The notes below the pieces were generated by a model, which had not been told where the DNA came from, made no database searches, and saw only the letters and a program-made list of their open reading frames with translations. Positions 15,082 through 24,515 of a stretch of DNA of 64,000 nucleotides are shown piece by piece (the first letter of the stretch is position 1; each line of letters begins with the position of its first letter). The translations under genes and the position numbers were made by a program. Source of the stretch: CAYSPG01 sp964432885 (GTDB lineage: Bacteria; Bacteroidota; Bacteroidia; AKYH767-A; OLB10); NCBI GenBank assembly GCA_964432885.1, contig CAYSPG010000018.1, positions 1 to 64,000 on the forward strand. Direction: 5' to 3'.

Positions 15082-17400
15082 TTACCTCCCGCGCCTTCTA
15101 TTTTTTTCGTTTTTTCTTTTAAACGTTCTTTTCTTGTCCGAACCCTTAAATGGGGATGCTGTTTGTTTCGGAAATTCTTCAAACAAAATAAAGTCAATTT
15201 GCTTTTTTACTGGATCAGCATTTTTAATTTCCACGGTAACCTCATCGCCCAATGAAAATTTTCTTTTGGTACGATGTCCGGTTATGCAAAAATTGGCTTG
15301 GTCAAATTCATAGTAATCATCATTCAAATCGCGCAGGCGAATCATTCCTTCGCATTTATTTTCTGCAATTTCAACAAAAATTCCCCACTCGGTAACACCG
15401 CTTATCACGCCTTTAAAAATCTCATCTTTTCTTTCGGCCAAATATTGAACCTGCTTATACTTTATAGATGCACGTTCAGCTTCGGCAGCATTTATTTCCT
15501 GCTCGGTACTGTGCTTGCATTTGTTTTCATACTCTTCTTTGTTTACCGATTTTCCCCCGCTTAAATAATAATCCAGCAACCGGTGAACCATCATATCAGG
15601 ATATCTTCTGATGGGTGAGGTAAAGTGAGAATAATATTCAAACGCCAACCCATAGTGCCCTATATTTTCCGTGCTGTAAATTGCTTTTGCCATACTGCGA
15701 ATAGCAAGTTGCTCAATAATGTTTTGCTCGGCCTTCCCGTTAACTTCTTTCAGTAAATTATTTAGCGAATGCGCAATTTCCTTATCACTTCCTGTGTTTA
15801 CTTTATAACCAAACTTAGCTGCAAATAATTTAAAATCGGCAAGCTTGCTTTCCACTGGCGAATCGTGAATGCGGTAAACAAACGTGAATGGTGAGTGATG
15901 AGCGCTCAATTTCTTTTTTGATTTTCCCTCACTTAATAATTCAGTACTTGTTTTCAATCCTTTGCTTACAAACTCGGCCACTTTTCTATTAGCAAGCAAC
16001 ATAAATTCTTCAATAAGTTTATTGCTGTCTTTATTTTCTTTTAGATAAATTCCTGTAGGATTTCCTTTTTCATCCAATCTGAATTTTACTTCTGATTTCT
16101 CAAAACTTATCGCGCCTTTTTTGTAGCGCTCTTTCCTAAGCAGTTGCGCAAGCCCATGTAGCGTAAGCACTTCTGATTTTAACACACCTTCCTTCCCTTC
16201 AATAATTTCTTGTGCTTCTTCATAAGTAAACCTTTTGCCTGAATGAATAATCGTTTTGCCAAACCACTCATTAAGCACTTCTGCATTTTCATTCATTTCA
16301 AAAACGGCACTGTAACAAAGTTTGTCTTCCCCGGGGCGTAATGAGCAAACATGATTCGAAAGTTTTTCGGGCAACATCGGTATTACCCGGTCAACTAAAT
16401 AAATAGAGGTAGCCCTGTTATAAGCCTCTTTCTCTAATTCTGTACCCGGTTTTACATAGTGTGTTACGTCTGCAATATGAACTCCTATTTCCCAATTACC
16501 GTTTTTTAATTTTTGTATAGAAAGAGCATCATCAAAATCTTTGGCATCAACAGGGTCAATCGTAAATGTGGTGATGCTGCGAAAATCTCTCCGCTTTTTT
16601 ATTTCTTCTTTCGGAATTTCAAATGCAATAGCCAACGTTTCTTTTTCCACTTCGTCCGGAAAACTTTCGGGCAAGCCGTATTCAATTATTATGGCATTCA
16701 TTTCGGCAAAGTGCTCTCCGGGTTTTCCCAATATTCTATCAACTTGCCCGGTAGGGTTGCGGGCGCCATGTTCCCATTCAATAATTTTTACTACAGCCTT
16801 ATCACCATGGTGTGCGCTGTTCAAATATTTGCCGGGTATAAAAATATCAACATGCATTCTATTATCATCAGCCACCAAAAATGCGTAGCTGCCGCTTTGT
16901 TGTATAGTTCCCGCAAACTCCATTCGCGCGCGTTTAATTACCTCTATTACTTCTCCTTTTACTCTTTTTCCTTCCTTATGTGCATATAAGCTTACTTTTA
17001 CTGTATCGCCATTAAGTGCGTTTAAAGTATCCGTTGCATCTATTACAATATCTTCCTCGTAATTTTCATTCATTACATATCCGCTGCCTTTGGCTGTAAT
17101 CTGTATTTTACCTTCAACTAAAACTTCTGCGGGTAAAAGCTTGTAGCGAAATGGCTGCACCTCCAGCAAATCTCCACTGGCATAAAGCTCTTTTAAAAAT
17201 GTGTTAATGATGTTATCGAAATAGTTTTTTTCGTTTTGAAAAATGATGTTCACCTGCTCATCCGAAAGCAGTTCTTCAACCTTGCGCAACACTTGCTTAT
17301 TGTTAAATGTGGCTGTTGGGTGTTTTTTAAAAACATTCAGCGTAAGCTTCTTTATTTCTTCAAGCTGGAGTTTTGAAAAATGTATTTGTTTTTTTGACAT
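15082..17400 (-). CDS. rnr: ribonuclease R
   Basis: 3'-5' exoribonuclease that degrades structured RNA. 772 residues in the usual order: an N-terminal helix-turn-helix-like and cold-shock region, a second cold-shock domain (VEGKIQITAKGSGYVM, then AGTIQQSGSYAFLVADD), the RNB catalytic domain with TIDPVDAKDFDDALS around residues 283-297 (the acidic metal cluster), YSHFTSPIRRYPDMMVHRLL, then an S1 domain (FKGVISGVTEWGIFVEIAE) and a basic tail (KKRTFKRKNEKNRRRGR). Length and motifs are normal. It appears monocistronic and ends at the shared terminator. Confidence 0.96.
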   Translation of the reverse strand: MSKKQIHFSKLQLEEIKKLTLNVFKKHPTATFNNKQVLRKVEELLSDEQVNIIFQNEKNYFDNIINTFLKELYASGDLLEVQPFRYKLLPAEVLVEGKIQITAKGSGYVMNENYEEDIVIDATDTLNALNGDTVKVSLYAHKEGKRVKGEVIEVIKRARMEFAGTIQQSGSYAFLVADDNRMHVDIFIPGKYLNSAHHGDKAVVKIIEWEHGARNPTGQVDRILGKPGEHFAEMNAIIIEYGLPESFPDEVEKETLAIAFEIPKEEIKKRRDFRSITTFTIDPVDAKDFDDALSIQKLKNGNWEIGVHIADVTHYVKPGTELEKEAYNRATSIYLVDRVIPMLPEKLSNHVCSLRPGEDKLCYSAVFEMNENAEVLNEWFGKTIIHSGKRFTYEEAQEIIEGKEGVLKSEVLTLHGLAQLLRKERYKKGAISFEKSEVKFRLDEKGNPTGIYLKENKDSNKLIEEFMLLANRKVAEFVSKGLKTSTELLSEGKSKKKLSAHHSPFTFVYRIHDSPVESKLADFKLFAAKFGYKVNTGSDKEIAHSLNNLLKEVNGKAEQNIIEQLAIRSMAKAIYSTENIGHYGLAFEYYSHFTSPIRRYPDMMVHRLLDYYLSGGKSVNKEEYENKCKHSTEQEINAAEAERASIKYKQVQYLAERKDEIFKGVISGVTEWGIFVEIAENKCEGMIRLRDLNDDYYEFDQANFCITGHRTKRKFSLGDEVTVEIKNADPVKKQIDFILFEEFPKQTASPFKGSDKKRTFKRKNEKNRRRGR

Positions 17401-17537
17401 GAATGAAAAATTGGGGGTTTAAAGTCTGACGGTTGTGGTTTAATGTTGATATAAAAAAGGGGTGCAGTTTTTTTATCTGCTCATGATACGAAAGTACAAA
17501 CGATTTGAAAAGGTTTAGTTACCAAAATAATAAGTTA

Positions 17538-17831
17538 TCAAACAAACTCCTTTATCTTCTCTGCCAGCTCTTTTGCGTACAAAAAACCATTCATTCGCCA
17601 AAGAGGTTGCCCGTTTTTAAAAAGAATAAGAACCGGAACACTCATTATTTGATTTTGCAAACGCAAGTCCTCAAACTCATCAATATTTATTTTGTGAATC
17701 ACAATTTTGTTCTCAAGTTTTTTTTCTAAATCATCCAGCACAGGGTCTAACCATTTGCAGGGCTCACACCAGTCGGCATAAAAATCAATAAGAACAGGCG
17801 TGGGAGAAGAAATTATTTTTTCAAAGTCCAT
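17538..17831 (-). CDS. thioredoxin-family protein
   Basis: 97 residues, a minimal thioredoxin fold: DFYADWCEPCK with the CxxC redox pair, then the cis-Pro loop MSVPVLILFKNG. No signal peptide, so cytoplasmic. The active site is CEPC, not the CGPC of housekeeping TrxA. It starts 62 bp after the stop of the persulfide-dioxygenase-like gene on the same strand, so the two are probably co-transcribed; a role in sulfur or persulfide redox follows by context only. Confidence 0.85.
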   Translation of the reverse strand: MDFEKIISSPTPVLIDFYADWCEPCKWLDPVLDDLEKKLENKIVIHKINIDEFEDLRLQNQIMSVPVLILFKNGQPLWRMNGFLYAKELAEKIKEFV

Positions 17832-17893
17832 TGTCAGCTAACAAGGGCATAGGTAAATGGGTGTGAAAAAGACAAAAAAGGTTTCTGCAATAA

Positions 17894-19282
17894 TTATTGA
17901 TTTACGGCATGGGTAAGTTCAACCCCACAGGTTTTTATTTTCCCAAATCCGCCATGCACATTTATCATATTGTGATAGCCGCGCGCTTTTAACAAGCTAA
18001 TGGCAATCATGCTGCGATAGCCACCCCCGCAATATACCAGATACGTTTCGTTTTTGTTTAGTTTTTCAAATTGAGTGGGTATGTCGCTTAAGGTTATAAA
18101 TTGGGTGTTTTTAACATGTGCTGCTTCATATTCGCCCGGCTTGCGTACGTCAAGCGCTTTGTATTTTCCGGTTTGCAGTTTTTCTAAAAATGTTTTTGCA
18201 TCTACAGAAGTTACGGTGTCTAACTTTTTGTTGGCCAATATCCACGGGCGTATTCCTTCCTTTAAATAGCCCTTTATGTTTTCGTACCCAACCCGGGCTG
18301 CACGCATAATGCTCTCTTCCATGGTGGTATCTTCGGTAACCAGTATTATGGGTTGCTCTATGTGTATAAGTGTGCCAATCCAATTGGCGTATTGCCCGTT
18401 AAGCCCAATGTTTATGCTCCCGGGGATGTGGCCGCTTTCAAACTCATCGGGGGTGCGTGTATCAAGAATGATAGCGCCATCGGCCATCCACTTTTCAAAT
18501 TCGTCAAGCGAAAGCCCCTTAAGATTTCTTTTTACTACAGTTTCAATGCTATCGTAGCCGGCTTTGTTAATGCGTGCATCTTCAAAAAAATACATCGGTG
18601 GCGGGGCTATGCCGGTAGTAAGGTTGTGAATAAACTGGTTTTTGTCGGTTTCTTTTAGATAATAGTTCATTTGTTTTTGATGACCTATGGTGCTCCAGGT
18701 TTCCTTGCCTATATTTTTTCCACATGCACTGCCGGGCCCATGGGCAGGATATACAATTACATCGTCATGAAGTTTTTTTATTTTGTTGTTTAGCGAGTCA
18801 AACATCAGCCCTGCCAAATACTCTTTTGAAATGCCACTTCCATCCAACAAGTCGGGGCGGCCAACATCACCCACGAAAAGGGTGTCGCCCGTAAAAATGG
18901 CGTACTCTTTTTTGTTTTCGTCAAACAGCAGGTAACAACTGCTCTCAAGCGTGTGTCCGGGTGTGTGCAGCACGCGTATGGTAAGATGGCCAAGTTTAAA
19001 CTCTTCGCCATCTTTGGCATTGTGTACTTTATAGGCCGTATTTGCATTTGGCCCATAAATAATTTGCGCACCGGTGTGGCGGGCCAGGTCTATATGACCG
19101 CTTACAAAGTCGGCATGAAAGTGAGTTTCAAAAATGTATTTGATACGCGCATTGCGCTTTGATGCCATTTGGGTATAGGGCGAAGTTTCGCGAATGGGGT
19201 CAATAATTGCGACCTCACCTGCCGACTCAATGTAGTACGCTGCCTCGGCAAGGCAATTGGTGTATAGCTGCTGGATAAACAT
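17894..19282 (-). CDS. MBL-fold persulfide dioxygenase-like protein with two rhodanese domains
   Basis: 462 residues. The N-terminal metallo-beta-lactamase domain has THFHADFVSGH, HTPGHTLESS, FTGDTLFVGDVGRPDL and YPAHGPGS, which match the ETHE1-type persulfide dioxygenase group. It is followed by two rhodanese domains. The first (DTRTPDEFESGHIPGSINIG) has no Cys at its active loop (VTEDTTMEES); the second (DVRKPGEYEAAHV) has an intact loop YCGGGYRS. Likely role: oxidation or transfer of persulfide sulfur in the cytoplasm. The inactive first rhodanese is common in this architecture as far as I know. Confidence 0.88.
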   Translation of the reverse strand: MFIQQLYTNCLAEAAYYIESAGEVAIIDPIRETSPYTQMASKRNARIKYIFETHFHADFVSGHIDLARHTGAQIIYGPNANTAYKVHNAKDGEEFKLGHLTIRVLHTPGHTLESSCYLLFDENKKEYAIFTGDTLFVGDVGRPDLLDGSGISKEYLAGLMFDSLNNKIKKLHDDVIVYPAHGPGSACGKNIGKETWSTIGHQKQMNYYLKETDKNQFIHNLTTGIAPPPMYFFEDARINKAGYDSIETVVKRNLKGLSLDEFEKWMADGAIILDTRTPDEFESGHIPGSINIGLNGQYANWIGTLIHIEQPIILVTEDTTMEESIMRAARVGYENIKGYLKEGIRPWILANKKLDTVTSVDAKTFLEKLQTGKYKALDVRKPGEYEAAHVKNTQFITLSDIPTQFEKLNKNETYLVYCGGGYRSMIAISLLKARGYHNMINVHGGFGKIKTCGVELTHAVNQ

Positions 19283-19478
19283 AGTGTGTGGGTGTTAACA
19301 AAGCGAAGGTAAGAAAAGTTTAGGGTTTTGAATTTTTAAGAAAAGCCTTTACGAATATACGAAGTTCGATTTTAATCCAGCCTCTATTTTTTACCTCCCC
19401 ACATTGTCATAACTCTGCAAGGTTTTATACTACTAACATTAGGGATTACACCCCCAAAACACAACACATAATTATTCT

Positions 19479-19486
19479 TAGTTTTG
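19479..19486 (+). promoter_or_regulatory. possible -7 box for the susC operon
   Basis: TAGTTTTG fits TAnnTTTG and lies 60 nt before the TTG start of the SusC gene. No TTG at -33. The rest of the 264-bp gap 19283-19546 shows nothing else I can support. Confidence 0.35.
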
Positions 19487-19546
19487 TAGGGTTCAGCATG
19501 CTATAATTCCCTTATTTTTTTTGAAACCAGCTAACGGCATTTTATT

Positions 19547-22500
19547 TTGAAACAAAAATTTTTACTTACAACATCCCTGTTTTTTTTAACAGCAATTGTA
19601 AACCTGCTTGCCCAGGAAATAAAAGTAACAGGTACTGTTACAACAGCCTCAAATCAGGAGGCCATGCCATTTGTTACTGTATCGGTTAAAGGCACCACCA
19701 ATGCCACATCTACAGATATTAACGGAAAGTATGAAATTACAAATGTGCGTGCTGCCGATACACTCATGTTTAGTTTTGTTGGATTTGTAACGCAAAAAAT
19801 TGTTGTTGGAACACAAACTCAAATTAATGTAAAGTTGCAAGCAGCGCAGCAGCAACTTGGCGAGGTAGTGGTTACAGCCCTTGGCGTAAACCGCCAAAAA
19901 CGCGAGCTGGGATACTCAACCGAAAAACTAAGCGGAGCCGAGGTAAACCATTCTAATTCTCCCAACATTTTAAATGCAATTACAGGCAAGGCAGCCGGTG
20001 TGCAAATAACCAACCCTAACGGAGTTGATGGCGGCACCACACGGATAACCATACGGGGCAACAATAGCATTGGAGGCAATAACCAGCCGCTTATTGTAGT
20101 GGACGGCATACCCCTGAGCAACGACCCCGGGCTTACTGATGTGGGCCGTGGCAAAGACTGGGGCTCGGCCATAAACAACATCAACATGCAGGATGTGGAG
20201 GATATGAATATTTTAAAAGGAGGAGCCGCATCGGCACTGTATGGCGCACGGGGTGCAAACGGTGTGGTTTTGATTACCACCAAAAAAGGAAAAAAGCAAA
20301 ATGGGCTTGGCATTGCCTATAACATGAATTATAAAATTACGCATCCTTACCGCTACCGCGATGTACAAAACAAATACGGAGGCGGTGCGCCATCGGCCAC
20401 AAGCACCACACCTGATTTTACCTATGCACCGGATGGCACGCCCATGCTGCCATCATTAAACACCGATGCCGAGTTTGGATATCCGGGCACAGCCGTGTCA
20501 TGGGGGCCTGCGTTTGACGGCCGCATGGTATTGTGGTGGGACAGCATTATGCGGCCCTGGAGCGCACAGCCCGATAATTTAAAAATACCTTTCAGGGATG
20601 GGCACACCTCATCGCACAACATATCGGTTGAAGGCGGTGGGGATATTGGCAGCATACGCTTTTCGGCATCCCGAACCGACAATACACCCATAGTTAAAAA
20701 CAGCAACTACCATCAAACAGCCATAAGCACCAATTCATCGCTTAAGGTGTCGGATAAAATTACCCTTGGCTTAACAGCAGCTTATACCGATTATCACCGG
20801 TTAAACAGCCCCATGCTTGGCGAAGCTGCTAACTCGTTTAGCAAAGGGCTGCTGTACTCATGGCCCCGAAGTTATGCCGGAGAAGATTTAGAACACTACA
20901 CCTTACCCGATGGTACACGCGATAAGCTGGAACGGTATCCATACGTGTATATTAACCAATACATGTGGTGGAATTATTTTAACAACAACACCACGCTTGA
21001 CAGAACCAAATTAATTGCCGGGCTATCGGTAAATTACGATATAGCCAAATGGCTTAATGTAACAGCACGCACAGGAGTTGACTATACAACAGACGAGTAC
21101 CAAACAAAACATAAGCCAGCTGATTTATTGGGATTGCTTGACGGATACTATGCCGAAACACAGCAACGCGATAAAAGCCTTAACAGCGAGTTTTTGTTTA
21201 ATGCAACAAAAACCAATGTTTTTAATTCAAACATAGATGTGGGATTGCATGCCGGAGGTTCGCAGTGGAACAGAAACATGTACAGCAGCAGCGCCCACTC
21301 GGGCACATGGTATTTTCCTAACTGGTATAATCTGGCAAATTACACAGCTACCACGTATGGCACTAATGCCGCAGGTGTTGATACGGTAACAGTAAAAGGT
21401 GATGACCCCAAATCATTAATACCCCAAACTGATTTTTACAGCAAAAAAATTAATTCGTTGTTTGCGTTTTTAAACCTGTCGTACAAAAATTATTTGTTTG
21501 TTGAACTTACAGGTCGTAACGATTGGTCGTCAACGCTGCCGGATAATGCCAACTCGTATTTTTACCCTGGCGTATCGGCCAGTTTTATTGCTTCTGATGC
21601 ATTGAAATTTAAGAAAGACTGGTTTAACTTTTTAAAAATACGTGCCGGAGTAGCTCAAACCGCAACAGATACCGACCCTTATCTTACCGAATTTTATTAC
21701 AAAACAAGTTTATTTGGCGCACAGCAATCTTCATTGTTTCGAGACACCATACCGCCCATAGCATTAAAACCCCAGCGCGTAAATTCTTATGAAGCAGGAA
21801 CCAACTTTGGGTTTTTTAACGACCGCATTACACTTGATTTTACATATTACTACCGTTACTGTTTTGACCAGATAATTTCTCTTCCGGTACCTCCGTCATC
21901 AGGGGCACCGTTTTTGGGAATAAATGAAGGGGTGCTTACCAACAAAGGATTTGAAATAATGCTGAATGCAACGGTGTTAAAAAAGCAACAACTTACTTTA
22001 AAATCAGGATTTAATTTTGCCAGAAACAAAAACAAGGTTGTGAGCCTGGGAGATTATGCCGACACGTATATCCTGGCTGAGATATGGGGCGAAAACGGCC
22101 CGCAAATGGCGTTGCGCGAAGGAGATGATTTTGGAACCATTGTAGGATGGGATTATGTTTATAAAGACGGCAAGCGTGTGGTAAGTGATGATGGTAAAAC
22201 CTATAAAATTACCGATAAACGTGTGCCTATAGGTAATGCATCGCCCCATTTTTTAGCAGGGTGGACATTGGAACTTAAGTACAGAAATTTTACACTAAAC
22301 ACATTAATTGATTGTAAATGGGGAGGTGATATTTACTGTGGCTCTTATGTTATTGGCCTGCAAACCGGGCAAAGCCCCGAAACACTTTTGGAGCGGGATG
22401 GTGGAGGCCTACCCTACACTGATGCCAGCGGAAACACATCCAATACGGGTGTAATATTAGAAGGCGTACATGAGGACGGAACACCCAATACTACGGTGGT

Positions 22501-22822
22501 TCCGTATTACTATAAGTATATGCCAAATGATGGTGGCTGGGGGCATTTTAATTCAAAACCAGGAATTGTTGAAAACACATGGGTAAAGTTTCGCGAAGCA
22601 GGGCTGTCATACACTGTACCGGGTAAAATAATAGGTAAACAAAAAATAGTGAGAGAGCTTACGGTGTCGGTAACTTTGCGCGATTTGTTTTATATTTATA
22701 GCACGCTTCCGGATAATATTAATCCCGAAGGAACAATGGGTGCCGGTGATGCGCAAGGTTTTGAATGGGCATCGTTACCGGGTGTGCGTTCGTTTTCGTT
22801 TGGTATTAGTGCAAGGTTTTAA
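19547..22822 (+). CDS. SusC/RagA-type TonB-dependent outer-membrane transporter
   Basis: 1091 residues. The start is TTG at 19547: it begins MKQKFLLTTSLFFLTAIVNL, a good signal peptide, and no ATG or GTG gives one. A carboxypeptidase-like domain (VTGTVTTASNQEAMPFVTVS, SFVGFVTQKI) precedes the plug (LGEVVVTALGVNRQKRELGY, then NILNAITGKAAGVQI, DGIPLSND, GGAASALYGARGANGVVLI) and a long barrel ending in FSFGISARF. It imports large ligands with the SusD partner just downstream (12 bp). Followed by a PNGase F-like secreted protein, which suggests glycan or glycopeptide uptake. Confidence 0.96.
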   Translation: MKQKFLLTTSLFFLTAIVNLLAQEIKVTGTVTTASNQEAMPFVTVSVKGTTNATSTDINGKYEITNVRAADTLMFSFVGFVTQKIVVGTQTQINVKLQAAQQQLGEVVVTALGVNRQKRELGYSTEKLSGAEVNHSNSPNILNAITGKAAGVQITNPNGVDGGTTRITIRGNNSIGGNNQPLIVVDGIPLSNDPGLTDVGRGKDWGSAINNINMQDVEDMNILKGGAASALYGARGANGVVLITTKKGKKQNGLGIAYNMNYKITHPYRYRDVQNKYGGGAPSATSTTPDFTYAPDGTPMLPSLNTDAEFGYPGTAVSWGPAFDGRMVLWWDSIMRPWSAQPDNLKIPFRDGHTSSHNISVEGGGDIGSIRFSASRTDNTPIVKNSNYHQTAISTNSSLKVSDKITLGLTAAYTDYHRLNSPMLGEAANSFSKGLLYSWPRSYAGEDLEHYTLPDGTRDKLERYPYVYINQYMWWNYFNNNTTLDRTKLIAGLSVNYDIAKWLNVTARTGVDYTTDEYQTKHKPADLLGLLDGYYAETQQRDKSLNSEFLFNATKTNVFNSNIDVGLHAGGSQWNRNMYSSSAHSGTWYFPNWYNLANYTATTYGTNAAGVDTVTVKGDDPKSLIPQTDFYSKKINSLFAFLNLSYKNYLFVELTGRNDWSSTLPDNANSYFYPGVSASFIASDALKFKKDWFNFLKIRAGVAQTATDTDPYLTEFYYKTSLFGAQQSSLFRDTIPPIALKPQRVNSYEAGTNFGFFNDRITLDFTYYYRYCFDQIISLPVPPSSGAPFLGINEGVLTNKGFEIMLNATVLKKQQLTLKSGFNFARNKNKVVSLGDYADTYILAEIWGENGPQMALREGDDFGTIVGWDYVYKDGKRVVSDDGKTYKITDKRVPIGNASPHFLAGWTLELKYRNFTLNTLIDCKWGGDIYCGSYVIGLQTGQSPETLLERDGGGLPYTDASGNTSNTGVILEGVHEDGTPNTTVVPYYYKYMPNDGGWGHFNSKPGIVENTWVKFREAGLSYTVPGKIIGKQKIVRELTVSVTLRDLFYIYSTLPDNINPEGTMGAGDAQGFEWASLPGVRSFSFGISARF

Positions 22823-22834
22823 GTTTGTAATGAA

Positions 22835-24448
22835 ATGAAAAAAAATATTTTACTTCTGTCAATCATCATGTTTGCGCTTGCATCGTGCAAAAAAGATTTT
22901 GACACCATAAACAAAGACCCTAACGGTTTTACTACGGCTAGTAGCGGTTCGTTGTTTAATGCAGCCATAAGCTCACTTCAGTTTGGGTGGGATGAGCAAT
23001 TGTATGTTAATATTTCAGTATTGTATAAAGAAACACAACTTGTTGCATTACCACAGGTACGTTGGAATAATTACACACTGGGAACAGAAAAAATCTGGTC
23101 GAACTATTACACCATGCTTCCTAATCTTCGCGAACTGGAAAAAAGATTTACGCAAATGGACACATCGCAGGCCGAAGTAAAAAATATGATGGCGCTTGAA
23201 AAAATATTACTTGCCTATAAAACTTTTAAAGTAACCGATCTCTTTGGCGATATTCCTTTTTCAGAGGCAGGCTATGGCTTTTTGGATGTAAACATGCTGT
23301 ACCCAAAATTTGATACGCAAGAAAGTATTTATAAAACATTGCTAAACGAATTGCAATGGGCTGCCGATAATATTGACCCGGCTGCTGATGATAAAGACCC
23401 GTTTTTAACATTCAAAAATTTTGACAATTTATTTTTTGGCGATCTTGAAAAGTGGCAAAAGTTTGCCAACTCGCTGCGCCTTCGTTATGCCATGCGAATG
23501 GCAAACAGGGAGCCAGCACTTGCAGGGGAAATAGTTAACGACATTTTAGATAATCAAAAACCTTTGTTCGGAATTACAGGATTCGGCCAATTAATTGATA
23601 ATGCCAGTGAATGCGCTGCGCTGTATCCCAATAAGCTTGGCTACCGGAATGAAAGCAAGGGGTGGTCGTTTAACCAGTCAAAGGATGTAAGAATGGGTAC
23701 TACCATTTGGCAACTTTTGTCAAGAAATGACAGTACATCGGGTTCGGGAATTTTTGACCCACGAGCATTTTATTTTTTTGATACCAATGACGATGGCAAA
23801 TGGGTTGCTTTTTCTAATGACCCACCAACTGCAACCCCAGATGGAGGCATACCATACGAATATCATCGGGATGTTAACTATACAATAAAAGGAGACGGCT
23901 GCCAATATTCGCCTGTAAATTATTACCTGGCCCGGGATATGGATTATCAACCCGATATTTTTATTACAGGAGCAGAAGTGCTTTTTTTATTGGCAGAAGC
24001 GCGCCTGCGTGGAATTGGAGTTCCTCAAAACTCAAACGATGCATACACACACTTGCGTGATGGCATTCAGTTTTCTCTTACGTTTTGGAATTTTGTGATG
24101 ACTAATTCAAAACTCCCTACAGGAACACCGTTTTCAAATAACATTTTGGTTCCCAATCTTCCTACTTGGGGTATCGAAAATGAAATATACAATGATTATT
24201 TTAACGGAAGCGATCAGGACAAACAGCGTGTACTCTACTCACAATGCTGGCTGGATATGTTTAGGCAGCCACAAGAAGCATTTGCATTATCAAGGCGAAC
24301 CGGTTTAACTCCACATGCAGGCATCCCCAGTATGGTTTACCGGTTTCCAATTCCTCAATCAGAGGTTTCGTACAACCAATCAAACTGGTACAATGCGGTA
24401 GGTGCAGCAGGAGATGGCCTGTCGCAAAAAGTGTGGTGGATGAATTAA
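22835..24448 (+). CDS. SusD/RagB-family outer-membrane lipoprotein
   Basis: 537 residues. The signal peptide ends in a lipobox, FALASC, with Cys18 as the lipid anchor. The body resembles the SusD_2 group: FDTINKDPNGF at the N-terminus, VTDLFGDIPFSEA, KWQKFANSLRLRYAMRMANR, and a C-terminal half with EVLFLLAEARLRG and QSNWYNAVGA. It acts as the surface lid of the SusC transporter. It starts 12 bp after susC, so translation is likely coupled. Confidence 0.95.
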   Translation: MKKNILLLSIIMFALASCKKDFDTINKDPNGFTTASSGSLFNAAISSLQFGWDEQLYVNISVLYKETQLVALPQVRWNNYTLGTEKIWSNYYTMLPNLRELEKRFTQMDTSQAEVKNMMALEKILLAYKTFKVTDLFGDIPFSEAGYGFLDVNMLYPKFDTQESIYKTLLNELQWAADNIDPAADDKDPFLTFKNFDNLFFGDLEKWQKFANSLRLRYAMRMANREPALAGEIVNDILDNQKPLFGITGFGQLIDNASECAALYPNKLGYRNESKGWSFNQSKDVRMGTTIWQLLSRNDSTSGSGIFDPRAFYFFDTNDDGKWVAFSNDPPTATPDGGIPYEYHRDVNYTIKGDGCQYSPVNYYLARDMDYQPDIFITGAEVLFLLAEARLRGIGVPQNSNDAYTHLRDGIQFSLTFWNFVMTNSKLPTGTPFSNNILVPNLPTWGIENEIYNDYFNGSDQDKQRVLYSQCWLDMFRQPQEAFALSRRTGLTPHAGIPSMVYRFPIPQSEVSYNQSNWYNAVGAAGDGLSQKVWWMN

Positions 24449-24515
24449 TAAATCAACAGCAAAAAAATCTTAAAATAAATTAATAATAAATCAATCAATC
24501 TTAAAAAGTAAATAC

